NCBI GenBank assembly: GCA_910584615.1
Contig: CAJUAM010000027.1
Span: forward strand, 1 to 41,611
Reading direction: 5' to 3'
DNA: 41,611 nt
Source of the DNA: an uncultured Dorea sp.
GTDB taxonomy: Bacteria; Bacillota; Clostridia; Lachnospirales; Lachnospiraceae
Notes under the pieces: generated by a model
What the model was told of the DNA's origin: nothing
Seen by the model: the letters and a program-made list of their open reading frames with translations, nothing else
The model's database searches: none
Part shown: positions 16,132 through 24,348 of the stretch, piece after piece
How positions within the stretch are numbered: the stretch's first letter is position 1
How the letters are laid out: each line of letters starts with the position of its first letter
Made by a program: the position numbers and the translations under genes

Positions 16132-18066
16132 ATGAGTACAGAAAAAGTACAGCATGAATATGGCGCCGATGAGATTCAGATATTAGAAGGTCTTGAAGCA
16201 GTAAGAAAACGTCCGGGTATGTATATCGGAAGTACTTCGCTTAGAGGTCTTCATCATCTGGTTTACGAAATTGTGGATAATTCTGTTGATGAAGCATTGG
16301 CAGGATTTTGTGATACAATTTTTGTTACGATCAATAAAGATAATTCCGTCACTGTTATAGATAATGGACGTGGGATTCCAATAGGGATCAATCATAAAGC
16401 CGGGCTTCCAGCTGTAGAAGTTGTATTTACTGTACTCCATGCCGGGGGTAAGTTCGGCGGCGGCGGATATAAAGTATCAGGCGGACTTCACGGAGTGGGT
16501 GCTTCTGTTGTTAATGCTCTTTCTAACTGGCTTGAAGTTGAGATTTTTAAAGATGGAAAAATATATAAGCAGCGTTATGAACGGGGAAAAGTTGTAGATA
16601 AGCTTCGTGTTGTCGGGGAATGCGGTGAGGAAAAGTCAGGTACGAAAGTTACGTTTATGCCTGATGATACCATTTTTGAAGAGACTGTATTTGATTATGA
16701 TGTGTTGAAGCAAAGATTCAGGGAGATGGCATTCTTAACAAAAGGGCTTAAGATCATTATCCGGGATGAAAGACCGCAGGAAAAACCGATTGAAAAAACT
16801 TTCCATTATGAAGGCGGTATCAAAGAGTTTGTGGAATATTTAAACCGCAGTAAGACGGCATTATATACAGATGTTATCTACTGTGAGGGAATAGTTAATA
16901 ACGTATCGGTTGAAGTAGCGATGCAGCATAATGATTCCTATAGTGATAATACTTATGGGTTTGTCAATAATATTACAACTCCGGAAGGAGGAACCCATGT
17001 TGTAGGTTTTCGTAATGCCCTGACAAAGACTTTTAATGATTATGCAAGAAAGAACAAGTTTTTAAAGGAAAGTGAACCGAACCTTTCAGGAGAGGATATC
17101 AGAGAAGGACTGACAGCGATTATCAGTGTGAAGATTGAAGATCCCCAGTTTGAAGGACAGACAAAGCAAAAGCTTGGTAACAGTGAGGCGAGAGGAGCTG
17201 TTGACAGTATTGTAAGCAGGCAGCTTAGTGTTTATCTGGAGCAGAATCCATCTGTCGCAAAAATGACAATTGAAAAATCTGTTATGGCACAGAGGGCAAG
17301 AGAAGCAGCAAGAAAAGCAAGAGATCTGACAAGGAGAAAGTCTGCTCTTGATAATATGTCTCTTCCAGGTAAGCTTGCGGATTGTTCCGATAAAAATCCT
17401 GAAAATTGTGAGATATATATCGTAGAGGGAGATTCTGCAGGTGGTTCCGCAAAGACAGCAAGAGACAGATCTACCCAGGCTATTCTTCCTTTGAGGGGAA
17501 AGATACTGAATGTAGAGAAAGCAAGGCTTGATAAGATATACGGCAATGCGGAGATAAAAGCGATGATCACAGCATTCGGCACAGGAATCCATGAGGATTT
17601 TGATATCTCAAAGCTTCGCTATCATAAAATTATCATCATGACAGATGCAGATGTAGACGGTGCTCATATCAGTACATTGCTTTTGACTTTCCTTTATAGG
17701 TTTATGCCAGAATTGATAAAGGAAGGTTATGTATATCTGGCTCAGCCTCCTCTTTATAAGTTAGAAAAAAATAAAAAAGTGTGGTACGCGTACAGCGATG
17801 ATGAACTTGATGGTATTTTAAAAGAAGTCGGGCGTGATACGAATAATAAGATCCAGCGCTATAAAGGTTTAGGAGAGATGGATGCAGAACAGCTTTGGGA
17901 TACTACAATGGATCCTGAACACAGGATTCTTCTCAGAGTGACGATGGATGAGGAGTCTGCTTCTGAGTTAGATCTGACATTTACAACTCTGATGGGTGAT
18001 AAAGTAGAGCCAAGAAAAGAATTTATAGAGGAAAATGCAAAATATGTCAAGAATCTTGATGTATAG
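16132..18066 (+). CDS. gyrB: DNA gyrase subunit B
   Basis: ATPase subunit of gyrase. The 644 residues have the GHKL ATP-binding domain (EIVDNSVDEALAG, DNGRGIPIG, GGLHGVGASVVNALS) and the TOPRIM domain with EGDSAGGSAK (from about residue 431) and DADVDGAHI (near 505). The C-terminal QRYKGLGEMDAEQLWDTTMDP motif contacts GyrA and the DNA gate. The ribosome binding site is GGAGG. It is the penultimate gene of the dnaA-to-gyrA run. Confidence 0.98.
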   Translation: MSTEKVQHEYGADEIQILEGLEAVRKRPGMYIGSTSLRGLHHLVYEIVDNSVDEALAGFCDTIFVTINKDNSVTVIDNGRGIPIGINHKAGLPAVEVVFTVLHAGGKFGGGGYKVSGGLHGVGASVVNALSNWLEVEIFKDGKIYKQRYERGKVVDKLRVVGECGEEKSGTKVTFMPDDTIFEETVFDYDVLKQRFREMAFLTKGLKIIIRDERPQEKPIEKTFHYEGGIKEFVEYLNRSKTALYTDVIYCEGIVNNVSVEVAMQHNDSYSDNTYGFVNNITTPEGGTHVVGFRNALTKTFNDYARKNKFLKESEPNLSGEDIREGLTAIISVKIEDPQFEGQTKQKLGNSEARGAVDSIVSRQLSVYLEQNPSVAKMTIEKSVMAQRAREAARKARDLTRRKSALDNMSLPGKLADCSDKNPENCEIYIVEGDSAGGSAKTARDRSTQAILPLRGKILNVEKARLDKIYGNAEIKAMITAFGTGIHEDFDISKLRYHKIIIMTDADVDGAHISTLLLTFLYRFMPELIKEGYVYLAQPPLYKLEKNKKVWYAYSDDELDGILKEVGRDTNNKIQRYKGLGEMDAEQLWDTTMDPEHRILLRVTMDEESASELDLTFTTLMGDKVEPRKEFIEENAKYVKNLDV

Positions 18067-18094
18067 ATTAATGTAAGAGAAAGGACAGGGGAAA

Positions 18095-20569
18095 ATGGAA
18101 GATAATATATTTGATAAAGTCCATGAAGTGGATCTCAAAAAGACAATGGAAACCTCTTACATTGATTATGCAATGAGCGTGATTGCTTCGAGAGCGCTTC
18201 CTGATGTAAGAGATGGTTTAAAGCCGGTTCAAAGAAGAATATTATATTCGATGATAGAGCTGAATAACGGTCCTGATAAGCCGCATAGAAAATGTGCCCG
18301 TATCGTCGGTGATACAATGGGTAAGTATCACCCGCACGGAGATAGTTCTATTTACGGAGCGCTTGTTAATATGGCTCAGGAATGGTCTACCAGATATCCG
18401 CTTGTTGACGGACACGGAAACTTTGGTTCTGTTGACGGAGACGGCGCGGCCGCCATGCGTTATACAGAAGCACGGTTAAGTAAGATTTCAATGGAGCTGA
18501 CAGCCGATATCAATAAGGATACGGTTGATTTCGCGCCAAACTTTGATGAGACGGAAAAAGAACCGGTAGTGCTTCCCGCAAGATTTCCGAACCTTCTGGT
18601 AAATGGAACTTCAGGGATCGCTGTCGGAATGGCAACAAATATCCCCCCTCATAATTTAAAAGAGGTCATCAACGCAGTTGTTAAGATCATTGATAATCAA
18701 ATTGAGGATAAGGAAGATACTACAGTTGAAGAGATACTTAAGATTGTGAAAGGACCTGATTTTCCGACAGGAGGCATGATTCTTGGTACAAAGGGAATTG
18801 AAGAGGCTTACCGGACGGGACGAGGAAAAATTCGCGTACGTGCTATAACTGATATTGAAACTATGCCTAATGGAAAGAGCCGTATCATTGTGACAGAACT
18901 GCCGTATATGGTGAATAAGGCAAGGCTGATTGAAAAGATAGCAGAGATGGTGCGTGATAAAAAGATTGATGGAATTACGGATCTGAGCGATCAGTCTAAT
19001 AGAGAAGGTATGCGGATCGTCATTGAACTTCGCAGGGATGTGAATGCCAATGTAATCTTAAATCAGTTATACAAGCATACACAACTTCAGGATACATTTG
19101 GTGTTATTATGCTTGCTCTTGTGGATAATGAACCAAAGGTTATGAATATTCTTGATATGCTTAAGTTCTACTTAAAGCATCAGGAAGAGGTCGTTACACG
19201 CCGTACAAAGTATGAATTAAATAAGGCAAAAGAAAGAGCGCATATATTAGAAGGACTGCTTATTGCTCTTGATAATATTGATGAAGTGATCCGGATCATC
19301 AGAGGATCACAGACCGTGCAGATTGCTAAGAAAGAACTTATAGAAAGGTTCGGACTTTCAGATATTCAGTCACAGGCAATCGTAGATATGCGTCTTCGTG
19401 CTCTTACCGGTCTGGAAAGAGAGAAACTAGAAGCCGAATATAATGAACTGATGAAGCAGATTGAAAGGCTGGAAGCAATTCTTGCGGATCATAAGCTGCT
19501 TTTAGGAGTGATCCGTAAAGAGATCATCATCATAAGAGATAAATACGGTGATGAGAGAAAGACTTCTATTGGATTTGATGAATTTGACATATCTATGGAA
19601 GATTTGATTCCAAAAGAGGATGTAGTCATTACTATGACTAAGCTTGGATATATTAAGCGTATGTCTCATGATACCTTTAAGTCTCAGAACCGTGGAGGCA
19701 AGGGAATCAAAGGAATGCAGACTCTTGAAGAAGATTATGTAGAAGAGCTTTTTGTATCTCATACCCATCATTATCTCATGTTCTTTACCAATACCGGGCG
19801 TGTGTACCGCATGAAAGCTTATGAGATCCCGGAAGCAAGCCGTACTTCGAGAGGAACTGCGATTGTTAATTTGCTGCAGCTTATGCCTGATGAAAAGATA
19901 AGCGCGGTGATAGAGATTGATGGATATCGTGACGGAGAATATCTTTTCATGTCGACAAAAAAAGGACTTGTCAAGAAAACTCCTATTAAAGAGTACGCAA
20001 ATGTACGTAAGACAGGACTTGCTGCCATCACACTGCGGGAAGACGATGAACTTATCGAAGTTAAATATACGAATAGCGATGCAGAGATCTTTCTTGTGAC
20101 AAAATATGGTCAGTGTATCCGGTTCAATGAAAAAGATGTGCGGCCTACAGGCAGAACATCCATGGGAGTACGGGGAATGAATCTTTCCGACAGAGATGAG
20201 ATCATCGGAATGCAGCTTAATATTCAAGGTGAAGAGCTTTTGATAGTATCTGAAAAAGGTATGGGAAAACGTACTGATCTGTCAGAATTTACCTGCCAGA
20301 ACAGAGGCGGAAAAGGTGTAAAATGCTATAAGATCACTGAAAAGACAGGCAATGTTATGGGTGTTAAAGCGGTTCATAAAGACGATGAGATCATGATCAT
20401 CAATACCGAAGGTATCGTTATCCGGATGAAGTGCGAGGGGATTTCTGTTCTTGGAAGGATCACATCAGGAGTAAAACTGATCAATCTCAAGGAAGGCGAT
20501 ATCGTAGCAAGCATTGCCAAAGTAAGAAAAGGCGATGAGGAAGAATCAGAAGAAGAAAATGAAGAATAA
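18095..20569 (+). CDS. gyrA: DNA gyrase subunit A
   Basis: DNA-cleaving subunit of gyrase. The catalytic tyrosine is Tyr123 (MRYTEARLS). The quinolone-determining region reads HPHGDSSIYGAL (79-90): Ser84 corresponds to E. coli Ser83, while E. coli Asp87 is replaced by Gly88. The C-terminal beta-pinwheel carries GyrA-box-like QNRGGKG twice (in FKSQNRGGKGIKG and TCQNRGGKGVKC) instead of QRRGGKG. The protein ends in an acidic tail (DEEESEEENEE). At 824 residues it is normal. A strong bidirectional terminator follows. Confidence 0.98.
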   Translation: MEDNIFDKVHEVDLKKTMETSYIDYAMSVIASRALPDVRDGLKPVQRRILYSMIELNNGPDKPHRKCARIVGDTMGKYHPHGDSSIYGALVNMAQEWSTRYPLVDGHGNFGSVDGDGAAAMRYTEARLSKISMELTADINKDTVDFAPNFDETEKEPVVLPARFPNLLVNGTSGIAVGMATNIPPHNLKEVINAVVKIIDNQIEDKEDTTVEEILKIVKGPDFPTGGMILGTKGIEEAYRTGRGKIRVRAITDIETMPNGKSRIIVTELPYMVNKARLIEKIAEMVRDKKIDGITDLSDQSNREGMRIVIELRRDVNANVILNQLYKHTQLQDTFGVIMLALVDNEPKVMNILDMLKFYLKHQEEVVTRRTKYELNKAKERAHILEGLLIALDNIDEVIRIIRGSQTVQIAKKELIERFGLSDIQSQAIVDMRLRALTGLEREKLEAEYNELMKQIERLEAILADHKLLLGVIRKEIIIIRDKYGDERKTSIGFDEFDISMEDLIPKEDVVITMTKLGYIKRMSHDTFKSQNRGGKGIKGMQTLEEDYVEELFVSHTHHYLMFFTNTGRVYRMKAYEIPEASRTSRGTAIVNLLQLMPDEKISAVIEIDGYRDGEYLFMSTKKGLVKKTPIKEYANVRKTGLAAITLREDDELIEVKYTNSDAEIFLVTKYGQCIRFNEKDVRPTGRTSMGVRGMNLSDRDEIIGMQLNIQGEELLIVSEKGMGKRTDLSEFTCQNRGGKGVKCYKITEKTGNVMGVKAVHKDDEIMIINTEGIVIRMKCEGISVLGRITSGVKLINLKEGDIVASIAKVRKGDEEESEEENEE

Positions 20570-20631
20570 ATAAAGCTATTAATATCAGAGAATGTGTTAA
20601 TGAAAAATCGGGCTTATATCTAAAAGATTAA

Positions 20632-20674
20632 AAAAGCTGAAAAGCGGGCAGGATTATCCGCTTTTCAGCTTTTT
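20632..20674. terminator. bidirectional terminator after gyrA
   Basis: Arms AAAAGCTGAAAAGCGG / CCGCTTTTCAGCTTTT, 16 bp perfect, with a roughly 10-base loop, and A- and T-rich flanks on both sides. It serves gyrA on the plus strand and the convergent C_GCAxxG_C_C gene on the minus strand. Confidence 0.85.
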
Positions 20675-20685
20675 ATGTAAGATAG

Positions 20686-21147
20686 CTACGCGCAGAGATT
20701 ATCTTTTTTCAGTTCTCTTAAAATAATCTCAGCAACCTTTACTACAGTAGCTTCTACGAATTTCGTACACTGTGCTTTTCTTTCCGGAGAATTTTTTTCC
20801 ATGCCTCTCGTAAGAACACGGCAGCAGGTACCGCCGCAGGTATCTTTAAAATAATCATGAAATTCTTTTGTAAGTTCAAAGCAGCGGATATTCTTTGGAT
20901 CGCCTGGTGTAGAGCGTCCGAAGAAGTAGCCGATACACATAGTAGCGCCTGCCAAAGCTCCGCAGATGCATCCGCCTCCTCCAAGCCCCCATGGGAATCC
21001 GGAACTCATCTTGATCGCGTCGTCAGACATGTTAAGATCAAAAGCTTTTCTTATAGTGTAGATGACAGATTCAGAACAGGTGAAGCCGGAGTGGAAGATG
21101 TCATTAGCGTCTTTACGTAATTGGTCAAAATTTATATCTGTATTCAT
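20686..21147 (-). CDS. C_GCAxxG_C_C family protein
   Basis: A cysteine-rich protein of about 153 residues. The start is the ATG at 21147, with AAGGAGG 6 bases upstream. The family pattern is visible: FTCSESV, then GGGGCICGALAGATMCIG, and a third region with CGGTCCRVLTRG. The conserved cysteines suggest metal or cluster binding. Members are common in anaerobes, often near redox or transport genes, with no firmly known function. It is followed by the gyrA terminator and transcribed toward gyrA. Downstream of its promoter region no operon partner is apparent. Confidence 0.85.
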   Translation of the reverse strand: MNTDINFDQLRKDANDIFHSGFTCSESVIYTIRKAFDLNMSDDAIKMSSGFPWGLGGGGCICGALAGATMCIGYFFGRSTPGDPKNIRCFELTKEFHDYFKDTCGGTCCRVLTRGMEKNSPERKAQCTKFVEATVVKVAEIILRELKKDNLCA

Positions 21148-21223
21148 AGTGGTCCTCCTTATAGATAGTATACTTGATAATATGATATCACATACATAAG
21201 AAGATTGCATTAAGATTTGAATG

Positions 21224-21871
21224 TTAATAATGGTTGGTTAGATAATGTATCAATTCATCTCTTTTGTTAATGTTCGTTTTATCAAATATATTAGATACAT
21301 GTTTTTTTACTGTTTTTTCGGATATGGTTAATACATCCGCGATTTCTCTATTTGAGAATCCCTGACAAATCAACAGCGCGATTTCTGATTCCCGTCTGGT
21401 TAACTTTGCTGATCTGCAATCTTCGTATGAAGGCATGATAATATTTTGATTTTTAGTCAGTTCTTTTTCAGATTCTGTTTCAATCAGTGACAACGATTTC
21501 GTATCATCATTTATTAGAATGAGCCGGATACAGAATGCATATAATATCGGTCGAAAACAAAGTACTATATCTGCCAGCAATTTGTCATATTCTGTGCTTT
21601 CTGACAATTGTACAAAACAAAGCAGAAAGACTTGTATCAATCCGGCTTCTATTGATTTAGTCCCGTATATACATAGTAACTCTTCTTTATCCATAGCTTT
21701 ATCATAAAAAGGCAGTGTAAGCAAAAATGTTCCTGTCAATAATATCAAAAAGCTTTTTATATCGAGTAATTGTATTATATTAAAGTCTGATATATATGTA
21801 AGAAGTAAAATATATACAAGAAGATATATACCAGTTTGCCATCTTTTCTTCATACGTAGATCACTCTCCAT
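21224..21871 (-). CDS. membrane-anchored LuxR-type transcriptional regulator
   Basis: The C-terminal ~60 residues form a LuxR/GerE helix-turn-helix (LTRRESEIALLICQGFSNREIADVLTISEKTVKKHVSNIFDKT). The N-terminal part has at least two, probably four, hydrophobic segments (TGIYLLVYILLLTYI, SFLILLTGTFLLTLPF, AGLIQVFLLCFVQL, ILYAFCIRLILI). The first pair and its spacing (DIKSFLILLTGTFLLTLPFYDK) resemble MotA/ExbB proteins, as does its neighbour. I start it at the ATG at 21871, which overlaps the upstream gene's stop. The ATG at 21853 is the alternative. This is a one-component regulator in the membrane. Its signal and targets are unknown. Confidence 0.75.
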   Translation of the reverse strand: MESDLRMKKRWQTGIYLLVYILLLTYISDFNIIQLLDIKSFLILLTGTFLLTLPFYDKAMDKEELLCIYGTKSIEAGLIQVFLLCFVQLSESTEYDKLLADIVLCFRPILYAFCIRLILINDDTKSLSLIETESEKELTKNQNIIMPSYEDCRSAKLTRRESEIALLICQGFSNREIADVLTISEKTVKKHVSNIFDKTNINKRDELIHYLTNHY

Positions 21872-22382
21872 TTGCCTTTTGGATTTCCTCATCATCCGCA
21901 GGATCTTGTGATGGCAGAATTTCCTGTGCTTTTTGCGCATTCCATAATTTTAATCTCAGCATACTCTCCATAGGAAGAAGTACAAGAATGATTGCAGACG
22001 AATAAATAGGCGCGGAGATTCCAGGCATTATCATCCCTCCTATAGATGGTAAAGCATCTTCTGTTAAATCCAGAGTCATTATGATCTGGGCAGATTCAAA
22101 GAAGAACAGAAAAATCCCTGTTATTAATGTAGTTTTTACAGTCAGACGAACTGCTTCAACAGCGCGTTTCAATTCCTGAATAGATTCCTGGTGTTTTCTG
22201 TTAGGTATACTCAATCGAAATGCATTGTTAAAATCCATCAGAAAGCCAGCACTGGTTATTAAAGTAAAGTTAAATAACACAATTAATGTTAGCGTGAAGA
22301 AATCAGTCGGCCAGAATAGTCCGGATCCAACTGTGAAAAATTTGCTTAAGATAATTACAGCTAAAATAGAAATAATGTACAT
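21861..22382 (-). CDS. small MotA/TolQ/ExbB-like membrane protein
   Basis: A 173-residue protein with about four hydrophobic segments. The layout resembles MotA: an N-terminal pair ending FNFTLITSAGFLMDFNNAFRL, then a short cytoplasmic region, then TTLITGIFLFFFESAQIIM and GISAPIYSSAIILVLLPME, like the C-terminal MotA/TolQ pair (GT..G, LxTxxYG..., lP). At 173 residues it is shorter than true MotA and lacks a MotB partner here. It overlaps the LuxR gene by 11 bases and shares its promoter. The family assignment is from pattern only. A flagellar role is unlikely given the context. Confidence 0.6.
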   Translation of the reverse strand: MYIISILAVIILSKFFTVGSGLFWPTDFFTLTLIVLFNFTLITSAGFLMDFNNAFRLSIPNRKHQESIQELKRAVEAVRLTVKTTLITGIFLFFFESAQIIMTLDLTEDALPSIGGMIMPGISAPIYSSAIILVLLPMESMLRLKLWNAQKAQEILPSQDPADDEEIQKANGE

Positions 22383-22408
22383 ATTCCCTACCTCCTTATT
22401 TTTGTTTC

Positions 22409-22437
22409 ATTTTATCAGCTTCATATATGTGAAGCAA
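22409..22437 (-). promoter_or_regulatory. promoter with inverted-repeat operator for the MotA-like/LuxR pair
   Basis: On the minus strand TTGCTT (22432-22437), 17 bases, TAAAAT (22409-22414). The spacer is filled by GCTTCA-6-TGAAGC (22418-22435), a perfect 6-bp inverted repeat placed to block polymerase. It suggests autorepression, possibly by the LuxR protein itself. Confidence 0.6.
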
Positions 22438-22476
22438 TACTTCCTGGGATGTATTTATAGTAGTATATCAGTACTA

Positions 22477-22593
22477 TTATTCAAAGATCCGTGTGAAATT
22501 AGAGGCGGATGTGCATTTGTTCAATTCATTTTCAATATATATTCGATCTTCAAGAGTAAGATGTTTCTGGTTACCTGGGATATGTCTACTCAT
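22477..22593 (-). pseudogene. IS30-family transposase, N-terminal fragment
   Basis: A minus-strand frame begins MSRHIPGNQKHLTLEDRIYI and continues ENELNKCTSA, the start of IS30-type transposases (which continue GTSFKDIAKFL). After about 28 residues it diverges and stops at residue 38. GGAGG precedes the ATG. The helix-turn-helix and DDE parts are gone. Confidence 0.6.
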
Positions 22594-22639
22594 AATTCCT
22601 CCTTCTACTGCTGTCAGAAGGAGAGATAACCATATCACT

Positions 22640-22715
22640 TTTGTATGCAAGAGTAAATATCAACTGTGAAGGAGTAAACTCCATTCCACATTGGACGAGT
22701 GGAATTTAAAGTTTT
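22640..22715. repeat. IS21-like terminal repeat remnant
   Basis: Spaced related units GAGTAAATATCAAC (from 22651), GAGTAAACTCCATT (from 22672) and GAGTGGAATTTAAAG (ending near 22714) resemble multiple terminal repeats of IS21-type elements. They also resemble the units at the right edge of the window. No transposase gene remains. Confidence 0.35.
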
Positions 22716-22748
22716 ATTTTAGTTGCAATTTGGTGACTAAGGGATTGC

Positions 22749-22777
22749 TTGAAAAGCGGTCTCTTTTTGAGTATAAT
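22749..22777 (+). promoter_or_regulatory. promoter of the Rpn pseudogene
   Basis: TTGAAA (22749-22754), 17 bases, TATAAT (22772-22777). It lies just upstream of the broken Rpn frame and may now drive the transglutaminase-like gene. Confidence 0.65.
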
Positions 22778-22805
22778 AAAAATCAATAAAAGGTGGGGAT
22801 GTTAT

Positions 22806-23035
22806 TTGAAAGCAGATACAATTACAAAAGATTATATACCAGATACAGAAGTGTTTGCTGATGTATTTAATTATTATATTTATGATGGGTAGCAAGTGAT
22901 TTTACCAAAGCAGTTAGAAGAACGGGATTCTACAGAACTTGTACTTCTGTATGGTGCAGATGGGTCAATAGTCCCGATTCAGAAATTCCGGGATGCACAG
23001 AAGCTGTGTACTGCCATGTGGAACAGTGTCTATTG
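22806..23035 (+). pseudogene. Rpn-family nuclease/putative transposase, N-terminal part, broken
   Basis: From the TTG at 22806 the frame reads KADTITKDYIPDTEVFADVF, then an in-frame TAG (about codon 29), then LPKQLEERDSTELVLLYGAD and the segment GSIVPIQKFRDAQKLCTAM. This is the N-terminus of the PD-(D/E)XK Rpn proteins common in Lachnospiraceae. It breaks off near 23017, where a SpaA-like fragment begins in another frame. A possible C-terminal remnant lies near 24085-24180. Confidence 0.65.
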
Positions 23036-23169
23036 AAGCGACAAAAGCTCCGGACGGTTATCTTTTGGAAAGCTCATGTTTCCAGTCCGCAGGGAAGCGT
23101 GGTATTAGAGGAGCGAAATTTGATGTCATAAATGACAATGAAAATGTTGTTGTGGTAGGAAGGAGAATA
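23020..23169 (+). pseudogene. SpaA/Cna_B-type adhesin domain fragment
   Basis: The frame reads GTVSIEATKAPDGYLLESS, then after a break KRGIRGAKFDVINDNENVVV. The first part matches the ETKAPEGYLL end of SpaA/Cna_B (prealbumin-like) adhesin repeats, the second the start of the next repeat (GAKFDV). It is in the same frame as the following transglutaminase-like gene, with no stop between. It is too short to be a functional domain. Confidence 0.5.
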
Positions 23170-23172
23170 GTT

Positions 23173-23961
23173 ATGAAACGGATAAGCTGTGTGTTGTTGC
23201 TTTTGTTTTTTATGGTCAATATAACATATATAGATGTGTTTGCAGCCGGAGGAACTTTCAGTCCGGAGCAAGAACAAAATGAGCAGAAGATGATACGGGA
23301 GGGGGAGAGTAAAAAGAAATCTGAAATTTATTTTTCCATGTTGGGAAAGAAGAAAACCGGATGGTGTAAGATTAAAAATAAATATTATTATTTTAATGAG
23401 AAGGGAGTCCTTCAAAAGAATAAAATTGTAGGAAACAAAAAAAGCGGATATTATTATGTGGATTTGGACGGAATTCGTGTAACGGATAAAAATATCCAAT
23501 ACGCAGTTAAATTTGTGATGAAGAATTCTAGTTCCAAAGATTCGTCTAAAAAAAGGCTAAAAAGTTGTTATAAAGCGTTATGCAAATATCGTTATCGGCG
23601 GTTTTATTCAGAAAAACCGAGTGCAAAGAAAATAAAATCATATGCTGGTTATATGTTTAAAAATAAAAGGGGAAATTGCTATCGCTATGCCTCAGCATTT
23701 GCTTATATTGCGCGAGTGTTGGGGTATGACAGCTGTGTTTCTGTCGGGGGCGTGACTGCATACGCAAATAGCGGTCTGAGTCCTCATGGATGGTGTGAAG
23801 TAAAGATAAACGGTAAATGGACAATATGTGATTGCAGTATGCAGAGAGCGCATAAAAAGAATAATTTATTTTTGTGTACAAAGAAAAAATATCCGTTTAA
23901 AATCAGATGTAGCAACACCTATACAATGTATGTGAAAAAAGGGAAAGTAAGCTGGAAATGA
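23173..23961 (+). CDS. secreted transglutaminase-like protein with cell-wall-binding-type repeats
   Basis: 262 residues from the ATG at 23173, which has GGAG 7 bases upstream and begins a clear signal peptide (MKRISCVLLLLFFMVN...FAA). Residues 55-100 have two tandem units like choline/cell-wall-binding repeats (TGWCKIKNKYYYFNEKGVLQ, SGYYYVDLDGIRV). The C-terminal domain carries a transglutaminase-like triad: Cys169 (RGNCYRYAS), His205 (SPHGWCEV) and Asp220 (TICDCS). It is probably a cell-surface peptidase or crosslinking enzyme. The upstream frame is open but is an adhesin scrap. A hairpin terminator follows. It lies alone among mobile-element debris. Confidence 0.75.
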   Translation: MKRISCVLLLLFFMVNITYIDVFAAGGTFSPEQEQNEQKMIREGESKKKSEIYFSMLGKKKTGWCKIKNKYYYFNEKGVLQKNKIVGNKKSGYYYVDLDGIRVTDKNIQYAVKFVMKNSSSKDSSKKRLKSCYKALCKYRYRRFYSEKPSAKKIKSYAGYMFKNKRGNCYRYASAFAYIARVLGYDSCVSVGGVTAYANSGLSPHGWCEVKINGKWTICDCSMQRAHKKNNLFLCTKKKYPFKIRCSNTYTMYVKKGKVSWK

Positions 23962-24007
23962 AATTAACCTGGCGGGAGTTTCATATTTTTAAACATAAAA
24001 TTACCAT

Positions 24008-24032
24008 AAAACCGGCTAAATCAGCTGGTTTT
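24008..24032 (+). terminator. terminator after the transglutaminase-like gene
   Basis: AAAACC(G)GCT-AAATC-AGC(T)GGTTTT hairpin ending in a T run, about 45 bases after the stop. Confidence 0.55.
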
Positions 24033-24084
24033 AAAAAGTTATAAATATAGTGCGTACATCTATTGCTTATTTTTCACAAATTTA

Positions 24085-24180
24085 CATGCAATGGGAATTG
24101 ATGTTGTTAAAATTGCAAAAGCAGAAGGCTATGCTGTAGAAACGGTAAAAGGCTGGTTGGGATTATCAGTTGATGTATAA
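24085..24180 (+). pseudogene. C-terminal fragment, possibly of the Rpn gene
   Basis: The frame reads HAMGIDVVKIAKAEGYAVET and ends VKGWLGLSVDV-stop, resembling the C-terminal helix pair of Rpn-type nucleases. It is probably the displaced end of the gene that begins at 22806. No start or ribosome binding site is present. Confidence 0.35.
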
Positions 24181-24276
24181 AAGAGTAATGTTTTACAAAA
24201 TGTTTAAAGTGATTCTGTCTCGTAAACGGAATTAAGAACAGAAAATTTACTAAAATGAATTTTATAATCCGTCGGT

Positions 24277-24348
24277 GTGCGACTGTGTCAATGGTAGAGC
24301 ACACGGCTGTTAACCGTGGGGGTGTTGGTTCGAGCCCAACTCGGGGAG
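24277..24348 (+). pseudogene. degenerate tRNA-Asn(GUU)
   Basis: The anticodon arm (CACGG-CTGTTAA-CCGTG, anticodon GTT at 24309-24311), T-arm (GTTGG-TTCGAGC-CCAAC) and 3' acceptor strand TCGGGGA are intact. The 5' acceptor strand (GTGCGAC instead of TCCCCGA) does not pair and the D-stem is mostly mismatched. The 5' part looks replaced. No CCA is encoded. Confidence 0.65.

Noticed and set aside
19502..20227. Long open frame on the minus strand inside gyrA (241 codons)
   Set aside because: It is a shadow of the gyrA coding sequence, with no ribosome binding site or protein-family features.
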